Of a stretch of 32,414 bases of DNA, positions 8,537 through 16,556 are shown piece by piece. The notes below the pieces were generated by a model. The model did no database searches. It worked only from the letters and a program-made list of their open reading frames with translations, and was not told the DNA's origin. The stretch lies in NCBI GenBank assembly GCA_959608625.1, contig CAUHQV010000028.1:1-32414 (forward strand). The letters are read 5' to 3'. How positions within the stretch are numbered: position 1 is the stretch's first letter; each line of letters begins with the position of its first letter. The translations under genes were made by a program, and so were the position numbers. The stretch is from an uncultured Flavobacteriales bacterium. Lineage in GTDB: Bacteria; Bacteroidota; Bacteroidia; Flavobacteriales; UBA1820.

Positions 8537-8614
8537 ATGGCAGGATGCGGATGCTCTAAATCTAAAGAAGGAGCCAAAACAGAAACCAAGAAAGCGAAGG
8601 AAGGCAAGAAATAA
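8537..8614 (+). CDS. 25-residue Cys-x-Cys, lysine-rich small protein
   Basis: A short gene encoding MAGCGCSKSKEGAK followed by a Lys/Glu/Thr-rich tail (KK at the end). I do not recognise it. Support for its reality: a perfect Shine-Dalgarno AAGGAGGTG (8521-8529) seven bases before ATG, which is unusual in this lineage where most genes have weak ribosome-binding sites; promoter-like elements upstream; and a dedicated strong terminator 20 bases after the stop. The CxC pair at residues 4 and 6 next to a charged tail could bind metal or an iron-sulfur precursor, or the protein could bind nucleic acid; both are guesses. It stands alone between the deacylase operon and the converging flavodoxin gene. 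Confidence 0.72.
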   Translation: MAGCGCSKSKEGAKTETKKAKEGKK

Positions 8615-8633
8615 CGGGCCCGTCTTCGGATAA

Positions 8634-8669
8634 AAAAGGGAGCGCCTACGGCGCTCCCTTTTCCTTTTT
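8634..8669 (+). terminator. Terminator after the small CxC gene
   Basis: AAAAGGGAGCGCC (8634-8646) pairs with GGCGCTCCCTTTT (8650-8662) around a 3-base loop, followed by more T. The A-rich left flank means it may also terminate the converging flavodoxin transcript from the - strand. Confidence 0.88.
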
Positions 8670-8717
8670 ACAGCCGGCGCGGGGAAATTTCCCGCATCCG
8701 GTTCACACTCCGTAAAG

Positions 8718-9221
8718 TCACAAACAATTCTTCAGGGCCGAAAGCCATGTTTCCATCCGCTCTTCGGTCTTATCTTCCTCGTTGACCTGATCTACCACGA
8801 GGCCCACGAGCTTTCCATCCACCACGGCCGTAGAACCCGAGAAATTATACCCTTCGGGCTCATAAGCGCCGCAAAACGCACAGCCGGTATTCTGCAAATC
8901 CTGGTAAAGTTCCCCCACTCCGTCGCAGAAGGTTGTGTCGTAAGAGTACGAATCCCCGCAGCCGAAAAAAGCCACGACCTTGCCGGAAAGGTCTTTCGAT
9001 TTCAGTTTCGAGACGAAATCCTGCCAGTCGTCCTGCAGATCCCCGGCTCCCCAGGTAGAAGTGCCGAGTATCAGCACATCGTAAGGGTCTACATCCGCCA
9101 CATCGGCCGAAGCCACATCGTGTATATGGGATTTATCGACATTCAGTTTTGCGGCGATCTGTCCGGCCAGTTCTTCCGCCGTTCCGGTGGTAGAACCGTA
9201 AAAAATACCTATGTTTTTCAT
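8718..9221 (-). CDS. fldA: Long-chain flavodoxin
   Basis: A 167-residue cytosolic FMN electron carrier. The phosphate-binding loop GSTTGTAEELA lies near the N-terminus, WGAGDLQDDW forms the first FMN loop, and the GCGDSYSYDTTFCD segment is the second, typical of long-chain flavodoxins. Length and acidic character fit the family. ATG 9221 is chosen over the in-frame GTG 9230 because it places IGIFYGS directly at the N-terminus. It is a single-gene unit with a -7 box at 9250-9257 and converges on the terminator at 8634-8669. In Bacteroidota flavodoxin commonly serves low-potential redox enzymes; the partner here is unknown. Confidence 0.94.
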   Translation of the reverse strand: MKNIGIFYGSTTGTAEELAGQIAAKLNVDKSHIHDVASADVADVDPYDVLILGTSTWGAGDLQDDWQDFVSKLKSKDLSGKVVAFFGCGDSYSYDTTFCDGVGELYQDLQNTGCAFCGAYEPEGYNFSGSTAVVDGKLVGLVVDQVNEEDKTEERMETWLSALKNCL

Positions 9222-9249
9222 TTTATTCACTGTTTCGTTTGGTGTTGTG

Positions 9250-9257
9250 CAAATATA
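9250..9257 (-). promoter_or_regulatory. -7 element (TATATTTG) for flavodoxin
   Basis: Read on the - strand the sequence is TATATTTG, a full match to TAnnTTTG, about 28 bases before the flavodoxin ATG. No clear TTTG is visible at the -33 distance. Confidence 0.55.
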
Positions 9258-9401
9258 GCACCCTGAAAAGCGCCCTCATATCCCCGGAAATTGCTATTTT
9301 AGAGGGCCCGGTCACCAATAGTTAGGATATGGGAAAACCTGCGCTACGCATTGTTGAAGATCGATTAACGGCCCCGTAACAGTCTTCCCGGATATCCCGG
9401 T

Positions 9402-9409
9402 TACCTTTG
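9402..9409 (+). promoter_or_regulatory. -7 element (TACCTTTG) for the metallophosphoesterase
   Basis: TACCTTTG matches TAnnTTTG. It includes the in-frame TTG at 9407, which argues that the coding start is ATG 9440 and not this TTG. The -33 half is not evident. Confidence 0.5.
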
Positions 9410-9439
9410 CTAAAAATCCGACAAACTGCAATACATCTT

Positions 9440-11020
9440 ATGAGAACACGTATTTTCTCCCTGGCCCTGCTCCTGCTGCCGCTAGTGGCATTTTCCGCAT
9501 CCAAGCAATCCGTAAAAGGATATGTATATGAAGACGCCAACCGCAACGGCATTTTCGACAAACACGAAAAAGGCCTTGCCGGCATAGCCGTGAGCAACGG
9601 CCGGGACGTTGCCCGCACCGACAAGGATGGCCGCTACGAACTCCCCCTGCCCGGAGACTGCGAGATATTCGTCATCAAACCTACCGGATATTCCACTCCG
9701 ACCGATGCCTTTGGAATATCCCAGTCTTACTACCTGCACCGTCCGGATGGCTCTTCCACCCAGATGAAATACAAAGGGATAACCCCTACCGGAAAACTAC
9801 CCAAAGAAGTCAATTTTGCCCTTTACAAGGCGGACGAGCCCGATGATTTCAGCATACTCGTGCTGGGCGACCCGCAGTGCCGCGACCGCACCGACGCCGG
9901 GTATCTGGGCGAAGAAGTAGTAAAACCCCTGATAGACCGCGCCGGGGAGTACAAATTCGGCATCATCCTGGGCGACATCGCCTACAACCAACTCGAAGTG
10001 TTCGAGCCCGTGATGCAGCGCATCGGTCTGATCAAAATTCCGTGGTATCCCCTGCCTGGCAACCACGACCACAACCAGGACAAAAACATACCGGACGACT
10101 CCCTGACCACCGAAACCTACATGGATTTCTTCGGCCCGGCGACTTATTCGTTCAATTACGGGAAAGTCCACGTCATCGTGGCAGACGACGTTATCCTGCC
10201 CAACCCTACGGGCAAATCGCAGTATACGGGCGGCCTGACGGAAAAACAGCTCGTTTTCATCGAAAACGACCTGAAACTCGTCCCCAAAGACTACCTGATC
10301 ATCTTTGCCGGGCACATCCAGCTTTTCGACACCACCCCGGGCATCGAAACGTTCCGCGATGTCGACCGCCGGCGCCTTTTCGAACTTCTCAGCCCGTTTG
10401 AACATACGGTATCCCTTTCGGCACACACGCACTACATCCGCCCGACTTTCTTCACGGAACAGGACGGCTGGGCGGGGAAAAAGCCCCATCTGCACATCAA
10501 CGCCGGCGCCACCTGCGCCGACTGGTACAAAGGACTTCCCGATCCGTACGGCCAACCCAACGCGATGATGCGCGACGGCAGCCCGCAGGGGTATTTCACC
10601 TTCGATATCAAAGGGAACGAATTCACCCATACCTACCATGCCAGCCGCCAGGCGGATTTTAAGGACATGAGTATCTCCGTCGGCGACAGTCTGCAAGCCG
10701 GCAAAGGCACAGCGATATACGCCAACTTTTACAACGGCAACGACCTTTCCGAGCTCTCCTATCGGATAAACGGCGGCCAATGGGTGAAAATGGAAAAAAC
10801 CCTCGAGGCAGACCCGGTGTTTGTACGCTTGAACAAACTGTGGAACGACCCTGCTTATAAACTCCCGGGACGGAAAGTGTCGGGCCCCGTGAAATCATAC
10901 CACCTGTGGAAATCGGAAATTCCTGTATTTGAAAAGCCCGGTGTTTACCTGGCGGAAGTGGAAGCCACGGATATGTACGGCAAGAAATACACGGAAAAAC
11001 TGACCTTCGAGGTATTTTGA
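9440..11020 (+). CDS. Secreted calcineurin-like metallophosphoesterase
   Basis: A 526-residue exported protein with a signal peptide at about 1-20 (LALLLLPLVAFSA). The N-terminal beta domain (about 22-130) carries DANRNGIFD (32-40), a calcium-loop-like motif of SdrD-B/MetallophosN type. The catalytic core runs from about 137 to 335: GDPQ (143-146), GDIAYN (178-183), GNHDHN (207-212), AGHIQ (290-294) and SAHTH (327-331) supply the dinuclear metal ligands. A C-terminal beta domain of about 150 residues ends the protein. The usual second metal ligand His of DxH is Gln (DPQ), as in some members of this family. Phosphodiester or phosphomonoester substrate is unknown. It is monocistronic: own -7 box upstream and a strong terminator directly after. 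ATG 9440 is chosen because it starts the signal peptide. Confidence 0.9.
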   Translation: MRTRIFSLALLLLPLVAFSASKQSVKGYVYEDANRNGIFDKHEKGLAGIAVSNGRDVARTDKDGRYELPLPGDCEIFVIKPTGYSTPTDAFGISQSYYLHRPDGSSTQMKYKGITPTGKLPKEVNFALYKADEPDDFSILVLGDPQCRDRTDAGYLGEEVVKPLIDRAGEYKFGIILGDIAYNQLEVFEPVMQRIGLIKIPWYPLPGNHDHNQDKNIPDDSLTTETYMDFFGPATYSFNYGKVHVIVADDVILPNPTGKSQYTGGLTEKQLVFIENDLKLVPKDYLIIFAGHIQLFDTTPGIETFRDVDRRRLFELLSPFEHTVSLSAHTHYIRPTFFTEQDGWAGKKPHLHINAGATCADWYKGLPDPYGQPNAMMRDGSPQGYFTFDIKGNEFTHTYHASRQADFKDMSISVGDSLQAGKGTAIYANFYNGNDLSELSYRINGGQWVKMEKTLEADPVFVRLNKLWNDPAYKLPGRKVSGPVKSYHLWKSEIPVFEKPGVYLAEVEATDMYGKKYTEKLTFEVF

Positions 11021-11037
11021 AAACACTTTTCTTCTTC

Positions 11038-11079
11038 AAGCCCCGCACGGTCTGCCCGCTGCGGGGCTTCTCTTTTTTC
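11038..11079 (+). terminator. Terminator after the metallophosphoesterase
   Basis: AAGCCCCGCA (11038-11047) pairs with TGCGGGGCTT (11060-11069), followed by CTCTTTTTTC. It insulates the fimbria promoter region from the upstream gene. Confidence 0.88.
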
Positions 11080-11144
11080 ACCGGATGCACACACATCGTT
11101 ATAAAGCATTGATTACCCTATAAATCACAACTAAAACATTTGTA

Positions 11145-11300
11145 TTAATCGTCCGTTTTTTACAAATATTTTCGTGGCATTTTAAAAATTGCCGAAAGTT
11201 CTTTCAATCTGTATCCCATCAGCCGATAAAGTATCTTTTAAGTCCCGTCTCTTTTTGAGCCGTCTTATCAAACACCCTCCGGCTTTAAACGGACGATTAA
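11145..11300. repeat. Inverted-repeat-bounded segment, candidate invertible promoter switch
   Basis: TTAATCGTCCGTTT (11145-11158) and AAACGGACGATTAA (11287-11300) are perfect 14-bp inverted copies flanking 128 bp without a gene. Just outside the right copy is the -7 box TACATTTG (11303-11310). As sequenced, the -33 position (11279-11282) reads CCGG. Flipping the segment brings TTTG (complement of 11163-11166) to that position: TTTG, then TAAA, the 14-bp repeat and AC (20 bases), then TACATTTG. That is a complete Bacteroidota promoter, with a spacer matching the N19 copies before mreB and tRNA-Cys. I infer a recombinase-driven switch shown in the OFF state. The recombinase would have to act from elsewhere. 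Confidence 0.65.
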
Positions 11301-11302
11301 AC

Positions 11303-11310
11303 TACATTTG
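11303..11310 (+). promoter_or_regulatory. -7 element (TACATTTG) of the fimbria operon
   Basis: Full match to TAnnTTTG, placed two bases outside the right inverted repeat. The expected transcript start is near 11317, leaving a leader of about 165 bases before the first gene. It is fixed in position whichever way the adjacent segment faces; only its -33 partner would change. Confidence 0.65.
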
Positions 11311-11480
11311 CAGCAAAGTTATGATTTACCACATCTTATTCCTCTTTTAAGAGGCTTTCGTAGTTTTCATACGGCAATAATACCACCATGCTAGTCAGTG
11401 TACTTCCCAGTATTCGGAGTCTTGACTATAAAGAAAATGGCATCATTAATAGTACATATTCTCACATTTTTCGGTGAAAC
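11311..11480 (+). other. Long leader of the fimbria operon with possible leader peptide
   Basis: This 170-base non-coding stretch follows the -7 box. It holds a short hairpin CCTCTT-TT-AAGAGG (11341-11354) and a 15-codon open frame (11437-11484, MASLIVHILTFFGET) whose TGA overlaps the ATG of the first gene as ATGA. Neither has strong support. I see no terminator-type T tract after the hairpin. Confidence 0.35.
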
Positions 11481-12788
11481 ATGATCAATTTAAGGAACAA
11501 AATCATACGAATCACCTTAGGGTTTTTGCTATTTTCGGCAGGAGCGGATAAACTCTTCGGGCAGGACTCTCCGGCAGAAAACGGCATCCGGGAAATAAAG
11601 ACTACCGTCCTGTTTCCCATCGGCCAAAGCCGGATAGACCCTGAATTCGGCCATAACGGGTTGAATCTCCTTCGGTTTACCGGGCAGCTGCAACAAATAT
11701 TGGCCGACACCAATTATGTGGTGACAAGCCTGACCATCACCGGCACCGCATCCCCCGACGGGAAAGAGGATGTCAACATCCTGCTGGCCGGACACAGAGC
11801 GCAAGCGATGGCGGAATACGTCAAATCCAGAGTCCCTCTGCCCGACAGCATTATCCGAATCCGGAATAAAGGCGAAAACTGGGAAGGCCTGACCGCTCTT
11901 GTAGAAGCCACTGCGGACGTTCCCGATAGAGAGCAGGTATTGTACATCCTCAAAAATGAACACGACCGCGACCGGAGGAAAAACAAGTTGATGTTCTATA
12001 ACGATAGTAAACCCTGGTATTACATGATGGAGCATTTCTTCTCCGGCCTTCGGTCGGTCGGAGGGAGCGGAGATATCTATGCGGGCACGGATTCCGAGAT
12101 GACATTCAGCTACAGCCTCAATCCGGCGGAACAGGGATCGATCCCGGCGCGGGAAAATCAACCGGCAGAGATCTTTCCGGACGGGGTTGTAACCGTTGCC
12201 CCCGCTATAAAGCCAGCGGAAAAGAGGCTTTTCTGTCCGGTACTGGCTATAAAAACCGATCTTTTGCCATGGGGAGGCCTGGCGCCCGGTTTTGAAATAA
12301 CCACTTTCATGCCCAACCTTTCGGCAGAGATTTATTTCGCCCGGCGCTGGTCGATCGAATTAAATGCCCTGTATGCCGACTGGGATTATTTTTCAGGAAA
12401 AAAACTCTGGGCCGTAACGGCCTATACGGCAGAGCCGCGCTTTTGGTTCGGGCGGAAAAATTCATTCCGGGGATTCCATGCCGGGCTATACGGAAAATGG
12501 GGGTCGTTCGACAACCAGCCGGACAAAGCGACGGGGAGCGACAACCGGACTGGTACCTTTTGGGCTACAGGAATAACCCTGGGGTTCCTACAGCCCTTGT
12601 CAAAACACTGGGGATTTGAATTCGAAGCATCAGGAGGTTACTATTTCCGGGATTACGATTATTACGACATTGAACTCCCCTTCCATTATTTCAGCCGCGA
12701 TGTAACGGACGGTGCTTTTTCAGGCACTATACGGGTAAAGCTCGTATACCGCTTCGGCAAGTGGACAGCAACAGGCAAACACGAATAA
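11481..12788 (+). CDS. OmpA-like/DUF3575 outer-membrane protein of the fimbria locus
   Basis: A 435-residue exported protein with a signal peptide to about residue 28 (LFGQDS). An OmpA-like region (about 40-195) contains FPIGQSRIDPEF and GTASPDGKEDVNILLAGHRA, which resembles the peptidoglycan-binding fold. After a Pro/Glu-rich linker (about 215-250) comes a DUF3575-type beta-barrel (about 254-430) opening with AIKTDLLPWGG and ending in an aromatic-rich strand (VKLVYRFGKW). In Bacteroidales such proteins head fimbrillin operons and are thought to anchor or assemble the fimbriae at the outer membrane; the role here is inferred from position. ATG 11481 follows the long leader. The next gene starts 14 bases after its stop. 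Confidence 0.82.
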   Translation: MINLRNKIIRITLGFLLFSAGADKLFGQDSPAENGIREIKTTVLFPIGQSRIDPEFGHNGLNLLRFTGQLQQILADTNYVVTSLTITGTASPDGKEDVNILLAGHRAQAMAEYVKSRVPLPDSIIRIRNKGENWEGLTALVEATADVPDREQVLYILKNEHDRDRRKNKLMFYNDSKPWYYMMEHFFSGLRSVGGSGDIYAGTDSEMTFSYSLNPAEQGSIPARENQPAEIFPDGVVTVAPAIKPAEKRLFCPVLAIKTDLLPWGGLAPGFEITTFMPNLSAEIYFARRWSIELNALYADWDYFSGKKLWAVTAYTAEPRFWFGRKNSFRGFHAGLYGKWGSFDNQPDKATGSDNRTGTFWATGITLGFLQPLSKHWGFEFEASGGYYFRDYDYYDIELPFHYFSRDVTDGAFSGTIRVKLVYRFGKWTATGKHE

Positions 12789-12802
12789 AGGAACGGTGCA
12801 AC

Positions 12803-13699
12803 ATGAAAAAAACGCAGATATACCTCTTTCGTTTTCAGGCGGTCTTCCTCCCGGTACTATCGATCCTCTTCGCGGCTTGCGTGAAACGCGACCTGGACCG
12901 GCGCAACGAAGAGCAGGAACCGGAAATAACGATAACCCTGAACTGGAATAACGGCTACATACCCTCCGGCACCCGCTTTCATTTTTACCATGAAAACGGG
13001 ACATCGCAGACAGTCGACTGTCCCGCAACGGGATTCAAAGGGAAACTACCCAAAGGTATTTATCAAGTGCTCGCATACAACACCGATGCCACAGGGGTAG
13101 AGCACGCCTCCCTGGAACGCTATGAAAAGGCCCATATCCGGGCCCTGCCGGAAACTTCCGCCCGGGGACAATCCGGAACACTTTGCCACGTGCGCAATGT
13201 ATATTGTGTCGCTATCAACCGGCTAACCGTAGAGAGCGGCCCGCAACAACATACCGTCATCCCCCGGAAGGCGGAAAAAACCATTTCCTTCCGCTATAAA
13301 ACAAAAGGAATAAACGATATCGCCGCCATGAAATCCACCCTTACCGGTGTCGTACCGGCCATCTACCACCATACGGGGGAATCCACCGGCGAATTGTGCC
13401 AATCGGTCGTGAGTGAGATATCCGCTGCGGGGGATGAGTACACTTCGCAGGTCTGGGTGCTGGGCCTGGAAAATAACACGGTTATCTCGGTAGAGATACT
13501 CCATTCGGACGGCCGATCCGAACGTACTCTCCCGCACGATATCGGACAGGAACTGGAAGGATATCGCGAGGGGGATACGATAGAGATCGACCTGCAGACC
13601 GACCGCGGCGAACTGATTGCCGTTGAAGTAGACGTCGAGAACTGGCAGAACGGAGGAGAATGGTGGCTGGACATTGAAAATAAAAATTCAAATATTTAA
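12803..13699 (+). CDS. DUF5119-like fimbria-associated lipoprotein
   Basis: A 298-residue predicted lipoprotein with the signal ending LFAAC (lipidated Cys26). The mature part begins with a beta-rich domain whose first strands, TITLNWNNGYIPSGTRFHFY (about 44-63), fit the DUF5119/Mfa2-like family found beside fimbrillins. The region after about 180 (GVVPAIYHHTG ... GDTIEIDLQTDRG) looks like a second beta sandwich. These proteins are thought to anchor or cap the fimbria on the cell surface. ATG 12803 is chosen over an in-frame upstream start at 12761 because it gives a proper lipoprotein signal and avoids overlap with the previous gene. It is 15 bases from the fimbrillin gene. Function is inferred from family and context. 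Confidence 0.75.
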   Translation: MKKTQIYLFRFQAVFLPVLSILFAACVKRDLDRRNEEQEPEITITLNWNNGYIPSGTRFHFYHENGTSQTVDCPATGFKGKLPKGIYQVLAYNTDATGVEHASLERYEKAHIRALPETSARGQSGTLCHVRNVYCVAINRLTVESGPQQHTVIPRKAEKTISFRYKTKGINDIAAMKSTLTGVVPAIYHHTGESTGELCQSVVSEISAAGDEYTSQVWVLGLENNTVISVEILHSDGRSERTLPHDIGQELEGYREGDTIEIDLQTDRGELIAVEVDVENWQNGGEWWLDIENKNSNI

Positions 13700-13714
13700 T
13701 ACAAGTTATTTATT

Positions 13715-14677
13715 ATGAAAAAAGCACTGTTCCTAACAATTCTGACAATCCTGCTTGCAGGGTGCTCAAAAAATATACCTGGCCCGGACAACAGCCTGCG
13801 GGTAGAAAAAGCCTCTTATGCCGGAAAAACAGCCTTAAAGGCCCTCCCTTCCGGATACAGCGCCCTAACGCATGGCTCCATGGGATTGTTCGCTTACCAG
13901 GCTGCATCGCCCGAAAATAACGGAGTGAACGCCCAATACGTTTATTCGGAAGGAAAATGGGAAGCCGTAAACGCCATAAAGCTGGACCCCACACAAGAGT
14001 ACAGCATCTATGCTTATCATCCGTACAATACTTCCGGGGTAAGTTATACGGATACGGATAAAAAAACGGGGCCGAAAATGCTCATCGACCTATCCAGTAC
14101 CCAGACCGACTATCTGTATGCCACCCCATTGTCCCTGCCGGCGGGGACGTTCGCCATCCGGGAACTCCGATTCAACCGGGCATTGGCCAAGATAATCGTC
14201 AAGATCGCCAAAGATGAAGCCTACACCGGAACCGGCAATTTCACAGGCTGCACTCTGTCCAACGCCTCCGGGAAAAATCCGCTGGCCAATCAGGGCGAAA
14301 TCCTGCTGTCCGACGGCACACTGAGCGTAACGGCCCCCGCTTCAGGAACGGAAATGTATACGATGGCCCTTAAAACGGGTACGACCAATAACAACGTGAC
14401 GGCGGGCGACGTAGAATACGAAACGATGATCGTCCCGGTCAATACCGCAATAGCGGACGGAGACATCCTTGTTTCGGTAACTTTGGACGGACAGGCATAC
14501 GATGTACCGGTCCCGGCCACTAAATGGGAGCGGGCCAAAATATACACTTACAACCTGAAAATAAGGACGGGAGAAATCGTTATCCCCAATCCGGGCGATC
14601 CGGATTACCAGGACGAATGGAGTCCCAGCGTAGAGGACTGGGTCGACGGAGGGTCTAACGATCTGGAGATAGAATGA
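13715..14677 (+). CDS. Fimbrillin-family (Mfa-like) lipoprotein, probable shaft subunit
   Basis: A 320-residue protein with a short lipoprotein signal ending LLAGC (Cys17). The body is a two-domain beta sandwich typical of Mfa_like_1 fimbrillins: an N-terminal domain with YSIYAYHPYN (about 87-96) and the conserved segment IRELRFNRALAKIIVKI (about 148-164), then a C-terminal domain with MIVPVNT and KWERAKIYTYNLKI (about 270-283). The C-terminus is acidic and ends in a DWVDGG motif (about 308-313). Type V pilins are exported as lipoproteins, cleaved by an Arg-gingipain-like protease, and polymerise by strand exchange; this is family knowledge. It is the smallest and cleanest fimbrillin of the operon, hence the best shaft candidate. 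The next frame overlaps by a few bases unless ATG 14740 is used. Confidence 0.85.
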   Translation: MKKALFLTILTILLAGCSKNIPGPDNSLRVEKASYAGKTALKALPSGYSALTHGSMGLFAYQAASPENNGVNAQYVYSEGKWEAVNAIKLDPTQEYSIYAYHPYNTSGVSYTDTDKKTGPKMLIDLSSTQTDYLYATPLSLPAGTFAIRELRFNRALAKIIVKIAKDEAYTGTGNFTGCTLSNASGKNPLANQGEILLSDGTLSVTAPASGTEMYTMALKTGTTNNNVTAGDVEYETMIVPVNTAIADGDILVSVTLDGQAYDVPVPATKWERAKIYTYNLKIRTGEIVIPNPGDPDYQDEWSPSVEDWVDGGSNDLEIE

Positions 14678-14739
14678 ATCCTCTGCGTAGAAGTCGGTTC
14701 TTATCGCTATTTCCGGCTACAATACGACAACAACACGGC

Positions 14740-16542
14740 ATGAAAACCTTTCGCTTCATCTTATTTTGGACACTGGCAGGGACGATGGTTTGGGGCTGCA
14801 CCAAGGACAGCCCCGGCCAGGATCCTTCCGGGGGACGAATTACGGTACGCTTTGCCCCGGTCTGGATCGCCGACCAAGCCGTCCGATCGAAAGCCGGGCA
14901 GGCTGCAAAGCTCCCTCAGGGAAGCACGGTACGGATCGCAGCTTACCTCCGTAATCCATCCGGCAGTCCTGCGGATCTGGCGGCCGGCGCCCCCGTAGGA
15001 CAAGCCTCTTACGCCGTTACAGACGACCAGGGAAACCTAACCCCCTGCACCGTCCATGCAGACGGCTCGATAGAACATATCTCTGCGGAAGAAGGACTGA
15101 AATTATACCGCGGGGCCTACGATTTTTATGTCCTGTCTCCCGCACTCCCTCTGGATGCTGCCGACGGATATAAGGCCACCGTCCCCAACGGCACGGACTT
15201 CGCTGCCGCCGTAAAACGAAACGTGGCGATAACAGGGCCGCAAAATAATACGGTGATCCTCCCCGTAATGGCCCGTAAATGTTCGAAGATCAATATAGCT
15301 ATCAGGCGGGAAGAGGGATATACTACCCTGACGGGCGTGGCCGTCAACTCCGTCACCCTGCCCGGCCGGCCGTCTTCGGGCACGTATTCACCCGGCGAAG
15401 GGGATATTTCGGTCGGGACGGCGACCTCCGCCTACACCCCGGATATATCCTTCTCCGGAACACTGGCGGACGGCCTGCTATCCGATGACAAGTGTTATGT
15501 ACTGCCCCAAATTGCCGGCAAGGGGCTCGATATGGCTTTCGATCTCGATATGACGATCGGGGGGATAAACAGCACCAAAAACCTGAAAGGGAACGTGGCC
15601 GACCTGGAACTTCTTTCCGGACGGTCGTATACCGTTACCCTGACCGTGGCCCGCTCTTCCGGAAAACTTTCGGCCGAAGAATGGGTTGCTGGCGGCGATT
15701 CCGATCACGACATGGGAATACCGGCTCCCGGCCTGGACTACACGGACAACCGGTCGCCCCTGTTCCTGATCCGCCCGGTGGACGAAGGACGTATGACCTA
15801 CGAGGAGGCCCTGGCCGAATGTCCCCCCGGATACCGCCTGCCCACCGCAAAGGAACTGATACTGGCCCATGTCTTTGAAAGGGCTTATCCCTCACCCCTG
15901 CGGGACTTCGACTGGTGGTGCTGGTCGACCACTCCTGATTATTTATCTTCTGACAATCAGGTATGCCTGGTCGGAGGAAAAGGGACGATGAGCGACCAAG
16001 CTAAAACGAGCCTGGAATCCGTCCGCTGCGTCCGCGATCCGGAAGAAAATAAAACGACAAGGTACCCCTACGTAACCACCAATGCGGACGGCAAAAAGAC
16101 GGTGATCGTCAGTCGGGACGAAAACGGCGGCGCCCGGGTAGAAGCCCTGCACGACAATCTGGCCGGCCCCCTGCCCGAACACTACGAAAACGAGCCGCTG
16201 AATTCCGTTTCCGCCAAGTTCGAAGTTTCCCAGACCAGTTATAAGGCCGATTACGATCATCGTTACAAATATGAAAGCATCGATAATAACTGTGCTAAAT
16301 TAGGCGACGGTTGGCGCGGCCCCTCCCAACGGGAAGCGATGCTGATGAGCGCGATGATGGAAGAACTGACCGATGTTTCCCCCAATGTCTGGATTCATAC
16401 CTATCATTATACCAAAACCAGGCAGGCCAACGTATCGTGGATGGCTGTTTGGGGGATTCAAATGGATATGTGCGGCGCCGCTTATATCGGCACCGAAGCC
16501 TGGGACAGCTATAGTATCCTTTGCATACGGGACATCGATTGA
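14740..16542 (+). CDS. Fimbrillin-like lipoprotein with two C-terminal FISUMP/DUF1566-type modules
   Basis: A 600-residue lipoprotein; the signal ends MVWGC (Cys20). Residues about 30-320 form a fimbrillin-like region (RITVRFAP; KLYRGAYDFYVLSP; CSKINIAI; SGRSYTVTLTV; EEWVAGG). Two related modules follow. The first (about 333-433) has CPPGYRLPTAKELILAH, WCWST and SVRCVRD. The second (about 441-600) opens RYPYVTTNADGKKTVIVSRD, then GDGWRGPSQREAMLM and ILCIRDID at the very end. Such modules are related to the C-type-lectin-like/FISUMP fold and often act as ligand-binding tips. A tip adhesin is the likely role, inferred. ATG 14740 is preferred over 14674 because it begins a lipoprotein signal; it leaves a 62-base gap to the fimbrillin gene. 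The second module is closely related to the protein at 18233-18748. Confidence 0.78.
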   Translation: MKTFRFILFWTLAGTMVWGCTKDSPGQDPSGGRITVRFAPVWIADQAVRSKAGQAAKLPQGSTVRIAAYLRNPSGSPADLAAGAPVGQASYAVTDDQGNLTPCTVHADGSIEHISAEEGLKLYRGAYDFYVLSPALPLDAADGYKATVPNGTDFAAAVKRNVAITGPQNNTVILPVMARKCSKINIAIRREEGYTTLTGVAVNSVTLPGRPSSGTYSPGEGDISVGTATSAYTPDISFSGTLADGLLSDDKCYVLPQIAGKGLDMAFDLDMTIGGINSTKNLKGNVADLELLSGRSYTVTLTVARSSGKLSAEEWVAGGDSDHDMGIPAPGLDYTDNRSPLFLIRPVDEGRMTYEEALAECPPGYRLPTAKELILAHVFERAYPSPLRDFDWWCWSTTPDYLSSDNQVCLVGGKGTMSDQAKTSLESVRCVRDPEENKTTRYPYVTTNADGKKTVIVSRDENGGARVEALHDNLAGPLPEHYENEPLNSVSAKFEVSQTSYKADYDHRYKYESIDNNCAKLGDGWRGPSQREAMLMSAMMEELTDVSPNVWIHTYHYTKTRQANVSWMAVWGIQMDMCGAAYIGTEAWDSYSILCIRDID

Positions 16543-16556
16543 ATAATGAAAAAACC

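Noticed and set aside
9329..9379. 16-residue frame (MGKPALRIVEDRLTAP) between flavodoxin and phosphoesterase
   Set aside because: Only a weak AGGA in front, no promoter or terminator of its own; more likely chance.
9407..9439. TTG start giving an 11-residue longer metallophosphoesterase
   Set aside because: The TTG lies within the -7 box TACCTTTG; the signal peptide begins at ATG 9440.
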